Positions 43,503 through 51,430 of a stretch of DNA of 64,000 nucleotides are shown here, one piece after another. The number at the start of each line of letters is the position of its first letter. Position 1 is the first letter of the stretch. The translations under genes were made by a program, and so were the position numbers. Source of the DNA: Palsa-147 sp963771905 (GTDB taxonomy: Bacteria > Acidobacteriota > Terriglobia > Acidiferrales > UBA7541); NCBI GenBank assembly GCA_963771905.1, contig CAVYVI010000001.1:1-64000 (forward strand), written 5' to 3'. The notes beneath the pieces are model-generated. The model was not told the DNA's origin and did no database searches. It was given only the letters and a program-made list of their open reading frames with translations.

Positions 43503-44129
43503 GTGCCGCGACCTGTACTCACCGCGCGCGACCTGGAAGACATCCCCGATGGCGGAGAGATTGTTGCTACCCCGGATACGCTCATCACGGCCCTGGCTCG
43601 CGAAGAAGCCGAGCGGCGGAATATTCGGCTGCGGATCGAAAAGCCGGTGAAAGGCGGCTCGTCGTCGAAATTCGGGCGCGTAGTAGCGCTCGGCGCCGAT
43701 CATGGCGGATTTGCGCTCAAGGAAGAATTCAAAGGCTATCTGCGCGACTGGGGATATGTGGCGCTGGATCTGGGAACGTCGAGCACGGATTCGGTGGACT
43801 ATCCGGATTTTGCGGAGGCGGTGGCGAACGCGGTGGTGCGCGGCGACGCATGGCGCGGCGTCGTAATCGACAGCGCGGGAATCGGCTCGTCGATCGCGGC
43901 GAACAAGGTGCCCGGGGCGCGCGCGGCGCTATGCTATGATCGAGCCACGGCGCGCAACAGCAGGGAACACAACGATGCGAATATACTTTCGCTTGGCGCG
44001 CGTCTGATTGCGGCGGAAGTTGCGCGAGAAATTTTGGCCGTGTGGCTCCAAACGGAGTTTGGCGGCGGCCGGCATCAGAAGCGGATCGACAAGATCCGTG
44101 CGATCGAAGAGCGGTATCGCAAACCGTGA
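43503..44129 (+). CDS. rpiB: RpiB/LacA-type sugar-phosphate isomerase with N-terminal extension
   Basis: A 208-aa protein. Residues 57-208 are the RpiB fold (VALGADHGGFALKEEF; DYPDFAEAVANAV; IAANKVPGARAALCYD; NSREHNDANILSLGARL; TEFGGGRHQKRIDKI), which normally interconverts ribose-5- and ribulose-5-phosphate. In the usual ICGTGIGMS loop the base Cys is replaced: here it reads VVIDSAGIGSS, with Asp123 at that site, so chemistry or substrate may differ. Residues 1-50 form an extra domain (LTARDLEDIPDGGEIVATPD; LAREEAERRNIRLRI) that ordinary RpiB lacks and that recalls microcompartment-associated enzymes. Start GTG; two bases after hpt, followed by deoC. Confidence 0.88.
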   Translation: MPRPVLTARDLEDIPDGGEIVATPDTLITALAREEAERRNIRLRIEKPVKGGSSSKFGRVVALGADHGGFALKEEFKGYLRDWGYVALDLGTSSTDSVDYPDFAEAVANAVVRGDAWRGVVIDSAGIGSSIAANKVPGARAALCYDRATARNSREHNDANILSLGARLIAAEVAREILAVWLQTEFGGGRHQKRIDKIRAIEERYRKP

Positions 44130-44141
44130 CGGCTGACTACG

Positions 44142-44162
44142 GCGACTGGAGTTGCTGTTTTT
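44142..44162 (+). terminator. Weak terminator candidate after rpiB
   Basis: GCGAC, loop TGGA, GTTGC (44142-44155, one G-T pair) is followed by TGTTTTT. The stem is only 5 bp, so at most a weak or attenuating terminator between rpiB and deoC. Confidence 0.3.
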
Positions 44163-44225
44163 GACGTCGCTTGAGGTCGAGGCAGCAGGCGCAGGCTGCA
44201 AAATGGATTCCTGAGGCATCGTTCC

Positions 44226-45164
44226 GTGGACTCGAAGCAGCTCGAGCAAGTCATCCAAGAAGTGACCGAAGAAATTCTGCTCTATCTTGGCGCCTCGCCG
44301 CAGGGGCCATTTCCGAACATCGAGATCGGCGACATCGTTTGCCCCGAGTGCAATGAGAGCTGCGCGCAGCTGTGCGTTCATAAGACGCAGAAGGTTGTCG
44401 ATGCGGGAGCGGCGCGTATCTCCGCCGGAGCGGGTGTCCACTCCGTTGACAGGGAGATTGCTCACCTGATCGATCATACGCTGCTCAAGCCCGACGCGAC
44501 GCGCGATCAAATCCACCAATTGTGCGAGGAGGCTGTGCGATTCGGTTTTGCGTCGGTGTGCATCAATCCATGGAATGTCGCGCAGGCCGCGGAGCTGGTT
44601 CGCGGAAGCGATGTGAAAGTTTGCACGGTGGTCGGATTTCCGCTGGGGGCCACGTTGCCGCAAGTGAAGATTTTCGAGACGGACGCCGTGGTGAAGCTTG
44701 GCGCGCAGGAAGTCGACATGGTCATCAACATCGGCGCGCTAAAATCCGGACTTGATGATGTGGTCGAAGCGGATATCCGGGGCGTTGTCGAGGCGAGCCA
44801 TCGCGGCGGCGCGATCTGCAAGGTTATTCTCGAGACGGCGCTGCTGACGACGGAAGAGAAGGTTCGGGGCTCGCTCGCGGCCAAGAACGCGGGCGCGGAT
44901 TTCGTCAAGACTTCGACGGGCTTTTCTTCCGGTGGTGCAACGGCGGAAGATGTGCGATTGATGCGCGCCGCTGTGGGCGGCGAACTGGGAATCAAGGCTG
45001 CAGGTGGTGTGCGGAGCCTCGAGGACGTGCAGAAGATGGTGGCGGCTGGAGCGACGCGCATCGGCGCCAGCGCGAGCGTCAAGATTCTCGAACAGGCTCG
45101 GAGCGCGGAGGCCGCGCAGGCTGCGCCGGTTCACCCCGCGACCGCGCCGTCCACCACGTACTGA
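44226..45164 (+). CDS. deoC: Deoxyribose-phosphate aldolase with Cys-rich N-terminal extension
   Basis: A 312-aa DERA, about 80 residues longer than the usual 220-260. The core from residue 77 is complete: Asp164 in VDMVINIG, Schiff-base Lys228 in FVKTSTGFS and Lys257 in GIKAAGGVR. It splits deoxyribose-5-phosphate into glyceraldehyde-3-phosphate and acetaldehyde. Residues 1-22 (SKQLEQVIQEVTEEILLYLG) form an amphipathic helix like the encapsulation peptides of microcompartment enzymes. A linker follows, and then four cysteines (C39, C42, C46, C50) in a CxxCxxxCxxxC cluster that could bind metal. Start GTG, with a distant GAGG. It is the third gene after hpt and rpiB in the same direction. Confidence 0.92.
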   Translation: MDSKQLEQVIQEVTEEILLYLGASPQGPFPNIEIGDIVCPECNESCAQLCVHKTQKVVDAGAARISAGAGVHSVDREIAHLIDHTLLKPDATRDQIHQLCEEAVRFGFASVCINPWNVAQAAELVRGSDVKVCTVVGFPLGATLPQVKIFETDAVVKLGAQEVDMVINIGALKSGLDDVVEADIRGVVEASHRGGAICKVILETALLTTEEKVRGSLAAKNAGADFVKTSTGFSSGGATAEDVRLMRAAVGGELGIKAAGGVRSLEDVQKMVAAGATRIGASASVKILEQARSAEAAQAAPVHPATAPSTTY

Positions 45165-45259
45165 AAGAGTCCCTTCCGATTCAAGTTTGTGTCCCGGCCA
45201 GATTGTCTTCCGAATGCCCAAAAATGGCCTATTGTTTCGCGTGGATGGATTCCGGCGCC

Positions 45260-45268
45260 TGATATAAT
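45260..45268 (+). promoter_or_regulatory. Extended -10 promoter of the phosphatase gene
   Basis: TGATATAAT matches the extended -10 consensus exactly, with no good -35 upstream. It lies 72 bases before the ATG at 45341, in the 176-base gap after deoC. Confidence 0.5.
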
Positions 45269-45340
45269 GGGTCGTTAGCCCGATCAATTCAAAGGAATTG
45301 GCGCAAGCGGATTCGGCTTGTGCGGGCGCGCGGATTTCGG

Positions 45341-47092
45341 ATGGACCCCGTCAAAATCAAAGCTCCCGAAAATGTTTCCGCCGAGACGCTGGCCACTCTC
45401 GCCGAGATTGGCCAGGAGATCAATTCGTCGCTGAATCTGGACGAAGTGTTGGCGAGAGCGGCGGAGCTCATCAAGAAGCTGATTGATTACGAGATTTTCG
45501 CCGTATTGCTACCGGACGAAAACACGAATGAGCTGTACTTCCGGTTTGCGATCGGGCACCGTCCGGAAGTGGTCGAGCATTGGCGCGTGCCATGGGGAGA
45601 AGGCATCACGGGCACGGCGGCGGCGACGGGGCGCGCGGTGCGAGTGAGCGACGTCACGACGGATCCACGCTATTTGAACGCGCTCGATTCGGTGCGTTCG
45701 GAGTTGGCTGTGCCGCTGATGGTCGCGGGCAAAGCGGTGGGCGTCCTCGATATCTCGAGCAACCAGCTCGACTATTTCACGCGAGAGCAACAATCGATCC
45801 TGACGCTGCTAGCGACGCGCCTCGCGAGCGCTATTGAGAATGCGCGCCTCTTCGAGCGCGTGCGCAACCAGGCCGATACGCTGCTGCTGCTGAACGAAGT
45901 GGGGCGCGAGGCCAGCTCGGTTCTGGATGTGGAGGAAATCCTGCGGCGTGCGGCGGAGCTCACGAAGCGCATCATTGACTATCAGATTTTTGCGATTCTG
46001 CTGTACGACGAAGCGGAAAATGTCTTCCGGCATCGCGTCACGGTGAAATTCGGCCAGCGCGTGCAGGAAAAGTTCGCGGTGCCGGCGCATGAGGGGATCG
46101 TCGGCGCGGCGGCGGCGCTCAAGCACCCCGTTGCGGTTCCCGACGTTTCGGTCGATCCGCGCTACCTGAACGTCAATCCGGAAACGCGGTCAGAACTTGC
46201 TGTGCCGATGCTCTACAAGAACCGCGTGGTCGGCGTGATGGATCTCGAGAGCCCGCAATTGAATTACTTCACGCCGGACCACGTGCAGGCGCTCTCGATT
46301 CTGGCGGCGAATCTGGCGGTGTCCATCGAAAACGCGCGGCTGTACGAGCAGGTGGCGCGCGATGAAGCGCGCATGGAGCGCGATTTAAATGCGGCGCGTA
46401 GGCTGCAGGGTGCGCTGCTTCCTCACGTGCCCGGCCCGGAGTTCGGGCTCGATATAGCGGCGCGCGTGGTCTCTTCGCGCGAATTGTGCGGAGATATATA
46501 CGACTTTCTGCGGTATGGCCCGCAGGAGGTTGCGGTAGCGATGGGCGATGTCAGTGGAAAGGGCAGCGCCGCGGCGCTGTATGGCGCGGCAGCGATCGGG
46601 ATTCTGCGGAGTCTCGGGCCGCAGAAGCTGGCGCCGGCGGAGATGCTTCGCAGCATGAACCAGCTGATCGTCGAGCGGCGCATTGAAGGCCGCTTCATGA
46701 CCATGTGTTATATGACGTGGCACAAAGGGCGCCGAAAGCTTCGCATCGCGAACGCGGGGCAGGAGCAGCCGATTTTGCTTCATCAAGGGCGATGCGAAAA
46801 GATAAATCTCGATGGATTCCCGCTCGGCATGTTCGACGAGGTCAGCTACAGCGAATCCGGAATTACGCTCGATCCTGGCGACATTCTTTTGTTCTATTCG
46901 GATGGTTTGACCGACACGCGGAATTCAGAGGGCGAGTTTTTCGGGAGCGGCCGCTTGCAAGAGTTTGCTGTGGGACACGCCAAAGAATCGTCCGCCGAAA
47001 TCGCGGATGGTATCCTCGATCAGGTTGAGCTTTTCTCCGGCATGGCTCACCCGTTCGACGACCGGACGCTCGTCGTGCTGAAGGTCCTCTGA
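45341..47092 (+). CDS. GAF-GAF-SpoIIE PP2C-type phosphatase
   Basis: A 583-aa signalling protein. Two GAF sensor domains (about 25-175 and 195-345) share near-parallel wording (LIDYEIFAVLLPDEN and IIDYQIFAILLYDEA), so they arose by duplication. A coiled helix with EARMERDLNAARRLQGALLP (about 345-365) leads into the SpoIIE/RsbU phosphatase domain to the end. Metal-site sequences are CGDIYDFL, VAMGDVSGKGSAAALYGA and LLFYSDGLTDTRN. RsbU-type phosphatases dephosphorylate anti-sigma antagonists in partner switching. No RsbV or RsbW gene is in the window, so the target is elsewhere. ATG 45341 is chosen at the domain edge; lysA follows 8 bases later. Confidence 0.92.
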   Translation: MDPVKIKAPENVSAETLATLAEIGQEINSSLNLDEVLARAAELIKKLIDYEIFAVLLPDENTNELYFRFAIGHRPEVVEHWRVPWGEGITGTAAATGRAVRVSDVTTDPRYLNALDSVRSELAVPLMVAGKAVGVLDISSNQLDYFTREQQSILTLLATRLASAIENARLFERVRNQADTLLLLNEVGREASSVLDVEEILRRAAELTKRIIDYQIFAILLYDEAENVFRHRVTVKFGQRVQEKFAVPAHEGIVGAAAALKHPVAVPDVSVDPRYLNVNPETRSELAVPMLYKNRVVGVMDLESPQLNYFTPDHVQALSILAANLAVSIENARLYEQVARDEARMERDLNAARRLQGALLPHVPGPEFGLDIAARVVSSRELCGDIYDFLRYGPQEVAVAMGDVSGKGSAAALYGAAAIGILRSLGPQKLAPAEMLRSMNQLIVERRIEGRFMTMCYMTWHKGRRKLRIANAGQEQPILLHQGRCEKINLDGFPLGMFDEVSYSESGITLDPGDILLFYSDGLTDTRNSEGEFFGSGRLQEFAVGHAKESSAEIADGILDQVELFSGMAHPFDDRTLVVLKVL

Positions 47093-47100
47093 TTTCTCGC

Positions 47101-48399
47101 ATGCCAACGAGCCGGCCGGAATACTCACCTACGCGACCGATCGATCCAAGCGAGTTCACGCCGTGTTTCTCGTGGCGCGACGGCCGGTTGATGTGCGAAG
47201 GTGTCGCGCTCGATGAGATCGCGGAGAAGCAGGGGACACCTGCTTACGTGTACAGCCGTGGCGCGATTGAGGCGGCTTACCGGCGGTACGAGCGTGCGTT
47301 TCGAAGCGTGCCGACGACGATTTGCTATTCGGTGAAGGCGAATTCGAACATTTCGCTGTTGCGCGTACTGGCGCGGCTCGGAAGCGGATTCGACATCGTT
47401 TCAAGCGGCGAGCTGTACCGCCTCCTGCGTGCGCGGATTTCGCCGCGCCTCGTCGTGTTTTCGGGAGTCGGGAAATCGCGTGAAGAAATTCGCGAAGCGC
47501 TCCGCGTCCGGATTCTTCTCTTCAACGTGGAGTCCGAGGAAGAGCTTGAAATTCTGATGAGCGAGGCGGGGAGGCTGGGCCGGCGCGCGCCTGCCGCGAT
47601 TCGCGTCAATCCGGATGTAGAGGCGGGCGGCCACAGGCACATCGCCACCGGGCATCATCAGCACAAATTCGGGCTCGATTGGAACGATGCGCGGCGCATC
47701 TATCGGGCGTACCGCGACGCGCGCTGGTTGAACTGGACGGGAATCGGCGCTCACATCGGCTCGCAAATTCTGCAGCTCGAGCCGGTACGGAAAGCCATCA
47801 CGCGGATGGCGGATTTTACGCGAGAATTGCGTCACGATGGCCTTCGCCTGTCACACATCGATTTTGGCGGAGGAGTCGGCGTCCGATACACGAGCGAACA
47901 GCCGCTGGACATCGCGGAATACGCGCGGGTCGTCGTTCGCGCGGTGAAGCCGTTCGGTTGCCATCTGCTACTTGAACCGGGACGCTCGATTGCAGCCGGG
48001 GCAGGCGTGCTGCTGATGCGAGTCCGCTACACAAAATCGAATCGCGGCAAACACTTCATCGTCGTGGATGCGGGAATCAACGACTTCATCCGTCCGGCTC
48101 TCTATGGCGCCGTGCATCCCGTGACGCCGGTGGTGCGAGAGACCCGAAGCCGCAAGATGATTCGCGCCGACATCGTCGGACCGGTTTGCGAATCAGGGGA
48201 TTGTTTCCTGCGCGACTGGCCCATCGAGGAGGTCGGACCCGGGGACGTGTTGGCCCTTTGGGGCGCGGGCGCATATGGATTCGTACAGGCCAACAATTAC
48301 AACTCGAGGACGCGCCCCGCAGAGATTCTCGTCGAAGGACGCAAGGCTCGAGTGATACGCCGTCGCGAATCACGAGCCGATCTTGTTCGCGGCGAGTGA
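47101..48399 (+). CDS. lysA: Diaminopimelate decarboxylase
   Basis: A 432-aa fold-type III PLP enzyme that decarboxylates meso-diaminopimelate to lysine. PLP Lys79 is in CYSVKANSN, followed by GFDIVSSGEL. The phosphate-binding region is IDFGGGVGVRY, EPGRSIAAGAGVL, and the intersubunit active-site motif is GPVCESGDCFLRD with the catalytic Cys. Near the end, GAYGFVQANNYNSR is the standard DapDC signature. Length is normal. It lies 8 bases after the phosphatase gene, so the two are probably co-transcribed even though the functions differ. Convergent with nadK. Confidence 0.95.
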   Translation: MPTSRPEYSPTRPIDPSEFTPCFSWRDGRLMCEGVALDEIAEKQGTPAYVYSRGAIEAAYRRYERAFRSVPTTICYSVKANSNISLLRVLARLGSGFDIVSSGELYRLLRARISPRLVVFSGVGKSREEIREALRVRILLFNVESEEELEILMSEAGRLGRRAPAAIRVNPDVEAGGHRHIATGHHQHKFGLDWNDARRIYRAYRDARWLNWTGIGAHIGSQILQLEPVRKAITRMADFTRELRHDGLRLSHIDFGGGVGVRYTSEQPLDIAEYARVVVRAVKPFGCHLLLEPGRSIAAGAGVLLMRVRYTKSNRGKHFIVVDAGINDFIRPALYGAVHPVTPVVRETRSRKMIRADIVGPVCESGDCFLRDWPIEEVGPGDVLALWGAGAYGFVQANNYNSRTRPAEILVEGRKARVIRRRESRADLVRGE

Positions 48400-48450
48400 G
48401 TGAACATATCGATCGCTGAGCCATTCATCGGACAGGGAAAAGCGCGTGGC

Positions 48451-49311
48451 TTAGCGTTCGCCCCACCGAAGCTTGCTGCGCAGCACTTCGAAATATTCCT
48501 TCTTGGCAGGCCGAACCAATAGAACGCGCTTGGGCGATTTGGTAATCGCGATGTGATCATCCGGTTCGAGGTGAAATCCAACCTGGCCGTCGAGCGTCAA
48601 ATGCACCGGTTCGCCACCGTGCGAGAATTGAATCTGGATGCGCGACGCGTCCGGCACGACGAGAGGGCGATTCGTGAGCATATGTGGGCAAATCGGAGTA
48701 ATCACAAAGGCGTGAATATCCGGATGAACGATCGGGCCGCCGGCGGCGAGGGAATAGGCGGTCGAGCCCGTGGGAGTCGCGACGATCAGGCCGTCGGCGC
48801 GATAGTGGCCGACGTGGCTCTCGTCGACGTGAACGTGAAAATCCATGAGGCGCGCCAGAGCTGCCTGATTCACGACGGCGTCGTTCAACGCGCGCTGGGC
48901 GTGGATCGTCGAGCCGTTCCGGAGGACTTTTGCGTCGAGCATCATACGCTCGCTGATGCGATGACTGCCGGCGAGCGTTTGCTCGAGAAGAGGATACATT
49001 TCGTCGAGAGTGACGCTGGTCAAGAATCCGAGAGAGCCGAGATTCACGGCCAGAATCGGGACTTCGCGATTCTGGAGGAGACGGGCTGTGGCAAGAAGAG
49101 TTCCGTCGCCGCCGAGAACGATGACGAGATCCGCGTCGGAGAGGATTCTTTCGGCTTGAGATGCGATGTCCAACGAACTGCAGGATTCCGCGGCACTTTG
49201 GTCGAGGAGGACTTCGATTTTCCGCTCGCGCAGCCACTCCACTAGCGGCGGTACGACCGAGCAGAGATCTTCTTTACGTGGTTTGCTGAGAATGCCGACG
49301 CAGCGAATCAT
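48451..49311 (-). CDS. nadK: NAD kinase
   Basis: A 286-aa ATP-NAD kinase producing NADP. The GGDGT catalytic motif is at 67-71 (Asp69), NLGSLGFLTSV at about 92-102, then LNDAVVNQ and the conserved ADGLIVATPTGSTAYSLAAGGPI stretch at about 170-192. Length is typical. It is the last gene of a xseB-ispA-tlyA-nadK series on the minus strand and starts 23 bases after tlyA. Convergent with lysA. Confidence 0.95.
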   Translation of the reverse strand: MIRCVGILSKPRKEDLCSVVPPLVEWLRERKIEVLLDQSAAESCSSLDIASQAERILSDADLVIVLGGDGTLLATARLLQNREVPILAVNLGSLGFLTSVTLDEMYPLLEQTLAGSHRISERMMLDAKVLRNGSTIHAQRALNDAVVNQAALARLMDFHVHVDESHVGHYRADGLIVATPTGSTAYSLAAGGPIVHPDIHAFVITPICPHMLTNRPLVVPDASRIQIQFSHGGEPVHLTLDGQVGFHLEPDDHIAITKSPKRVLLVRPAKKEYFEVLRSKLRWGER

Positions 49312-49334
49312 TTAGGCCTGGCCGCGATTCTACT

Positions 49335-50117
49335 CTAGGCTCGGTGCCGCGCGTGGAGAAAAAATTCGAGATTGCCCTCGGCGCCGGGAACGCGACTGGG
49401 ATGAACGCCGAGCAGCTCGAGGCCATGTTCGACGGCTGCGGCCTTGATACTTTCGACGGCGCGGTTATGCAACTTCGGATCACGGACGATGCCGCCTTTG
49501 CCGATATTCGAGCGTTCGAGCTCGAATTGCGGCTTGATCAAGATGAGGAAGTCTGCGCCGGGGCGCGCGACGGCGACCACGGCGGGCAGGACTTTGGCGA
49601 CGGATATGAAAGAGAGATCCACTGTTACAAAATCAATTCGATCGGGAATTTGTTCGGGCTTGAGATATCGAACGTTGCATTCGAAGGCGATCACGCGAGG
49701 GTCTTTGGTGAGCTTCCAGTCGAGCTGGGCGATGTTGACGTCGACGGCGTAGACGCGAGAGGCGCCGTGCTGCAAGAGGCAATCGGTGAAGCCGCCGGTG
49801 GAGCTGCCCGCGTCGAGGCAGATTTTGTGTTCGGGCGAGAGATGGAAATCGGCGAGTGCGCCTTCGAGCTTCAGACCGCCGCGACTCGAGTAGCGAAGCG
49901 TTTCTCCGGCGAGCGTGATTTCAGAATCGGAAGGAACGAGAGAGCCTGCTTTGCTTGCAGGCTGGCCGTTGACGAGGACATTTCCGGCGAGAAGCATGGC
50001 CTGAGCGCGTTGGCGGGACGGCGCCAATCCGCGCTCGACGAGGAGCACATCGAGGCGCGTTTTGTTGGGATGAGGGGCCACGGCGTTACGCGCGGCGGGC
50101 GATGAGAAACTCGGCAA
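49335..50117 (-). CDS. tlyA: TlyA-family RNA 2'-O-methyltransferase
   Basis: A 260-aa S4/FtsJ-type enzyme, the TlyA or haemolysin-A family, which methylates rRNA ribose. The N-terminal S4 RNA-binding domain is at about 22-80 (RLDVLLVERGLAPSRQRAQA; GNVLVNGQPASKAG). The Rossmann methylase follows, with LDAGSSTGGFTDCLLQ (SAM loop), YAVDVN and the FVTVDLSFIS strand. Asp and Lys of the K-D-K-E tetrad appear in VTVDLSF and ILIKPQFE. The gene overlaps the end of ispA by 32 bases. In many bacteria dxs lies between ispA and tlyA; here it does not. Confidence 0.93.
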   Translation of the reverse strand: MPSFSSPAARNAVAPHPNKTRLDVLLVERGLAPSRQRAQAMLLAGNVLVNGQPASKAGSLVPSDSEITLAGETLRYSSRGGLKLEGALADFHLSPEHKICLDAGSSTGGFTDCLLQHGASRVYAVDVNIAQLDWKLTKDPRVIAFECNVRYLKPEQIPDRIDFVTVDLSFISVAKVLPAVVAVARPGADFLILIKPQFELERSNIGKGGIVRDPKLHNRAVESIKAAAVEHGLELLGVHPSRVPGAEGNLEFFLHARHRA

Positions 50118-50967
50118 GTTGGCGAAGGCGATCGGCGCGCGGGCCGTAAGGTTTTAATTCGTTGATCGCTTTGCTCGCGAGGTCTATCGCGATCTCGCGC
50201 GATTTCTCGAGCCCGAGAAGTGAAGGGTACGTGGCCTTCTGCTGCGCTTGATCCTTGCCTGCGGTTTTGCCCAGAGCAGCCGAAGATTCTTCCACGTCGA
50301 GAATGTCGTCGACCACCTGAAATGCCAAGCCGATGCGCTCGCCGAAATTGCGCAAGCGCTCGACGTCGGGATCCTGCGCACCACCGGCAATCGCTCCAGC
50401 GACGATTGCCGCGCGGATGAGAGCGGCCGTTTTCGAGCGATGGATGTATTCGAGGGCGGCGAGATCCACGGGTTTGCGTTCGGCTTCGAGATCGGCGACC
50501 TGGCCGCCGACCATTCCGCGAACGGTGCCGGCCGCTCGCGCGACCTCGGAAACCAGGCGAACGCCGCGCGCCGGTTCGACGGGAGACTGTGCCAGCGTTT
50601 CGAAGGCGAGCGTGAGCAATGCGTCGCCGGCGAGAATCGCAATGGCCTCTCCGAACTTCTTGTGGCTCGTCGGCTTGCCGCGGCGCAGGTCGTCGTTATC
50701 GAGAGCGGGGAGATCGTCGTGGATTAAGGAGTAAGTGTGGATGAACTCGATGGCGCAGGCTGCCGGGATTGCTGCGGCGGGATCTTCCGAGAAAAGGCGA
50801 GCGGATTCGAGGCAAAGAACGGGCCGGATGCGCTTGCCGCCGGCGAAGACGCTATAACGCATAGCTTCGTGAATGGAAGGAGGCTGCGTGGTGGCGCGCG
50901 GAAGGAATTTCTCGAGAGCCACATCGATGGCTGAAAGGTCGGATTCGTAAAAGGAGGGGAGCGTCAT
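50086..50967 (-). CDS. ispA: Short-chain polyprenyl diphosphate synthase (FPP/GGPP)
   Basis: A 293-aa trans-prenyltransferase that condenses IPP with allylic diphosphates. The first aspartate-rich motif is in IHDDLPALDNDDLRRGKPTSH (about 88-108) and the second in FQVVDDILDVE (about 222-232). FAGGKRIRPVLC near residue 40 binds IPP. Length and motif spacing fit IspA-type farnesyl or geranylgeranyl synthases; chain length cannot be decided confidently. It lies between xseB and tlyA on the minus strand. Confidence 0.93.
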   Translation of the reverse strand: MTLPSFYESDLSAIDVALEKFLPRATTQPPSIHEAMRYSVFAGGKRIRPVLCLESARLFSEDPAAAIPAACAIEFIHTYSLIHDDLPALDNDDLRRGKPTSHKKFGEAIAILAGDALLTLAFETLAQSPVEPARGVRLVSEVARAAGTVRGMVGGQVADLEAERKPVDLAALEYIHRSKTAALIRAAIVAGAIAGGAQDPDVERLRNFGERIGLAFQVVDDILDVEESSAALGKTAGKDQAQQKATYPSLLGLEKSREIAIDLASKAINELKPYGPRADRLRQLAEFLIARRA

Positions 50968-51023
50968 TCGTTGGGGTGATGCGCTGGAAATTTCGGTTGC
51001 GCGAGCGTCGGCGACGGAATCAC

Positions 51024-51290
51024 TCAGGATTTATCGTCCACTTCGAATGGCTCCGCGGCGATTTTGCCGTCGGCTTTCTTGAGCAGAATCTCGATACGGC
51101 CTTCGGCCTCTTCGAGCTGCTTCTGGCATTCTCGGGAAAGCGTCACGCCTTCTTCGAAGAGCTTCATGGCCTCGTCAAGCGAAAGGTCGGCGCTTTCAAG
51201 GCGCTTGACGACTTCTTCGAGCCGGCCGAGGGAGCGCTCGAAATCGCCCTTCTTCGGCGCTTCCGCTTTCTTGTCGACTGCTGCGCTCAA
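51024..51290 (-). CDS. xseB: Exodeoxyribonuclease VII small subunit
   Basis: An 88-aa small subunit of exonuclease VII. The conserved core is FERSLGRLEEVVKRLESADLSLDEAMKLFEEGV (about 19-51), a helical hairpin with the typical L-E-x-G-x-L-x-L-like pattern, then CQKQLEEAEGRIEIL. The charged N-terminal and C-terminal tails are normal. No xseA gene precedes it in this window; it is followed 56 bases later by ispA, as in the usual cluster order. Confidence 0.92.
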   Translation of the reverse strand: MSAAVDKKAEAPKKGDFERSLGRLEEVVKRLESADLSLDEAMKLFEEGVTLSRECQKQLEEAEGRIEILLKKADGKIAAEPFEVDDKS

Positions 51291-51430
51291 AGCCGCCTCT
51301 TTCTCTCGCTGAACGATTCACGCCAAACAGCGAAGACAATCGAGCCCATTAAAGCGTCAAGCCGTGTTGCGAAAAACGCGCGCCGGACGGACACAGCATT
51401 CTAGCGCACGACGGACAAAGTCAACAATGG

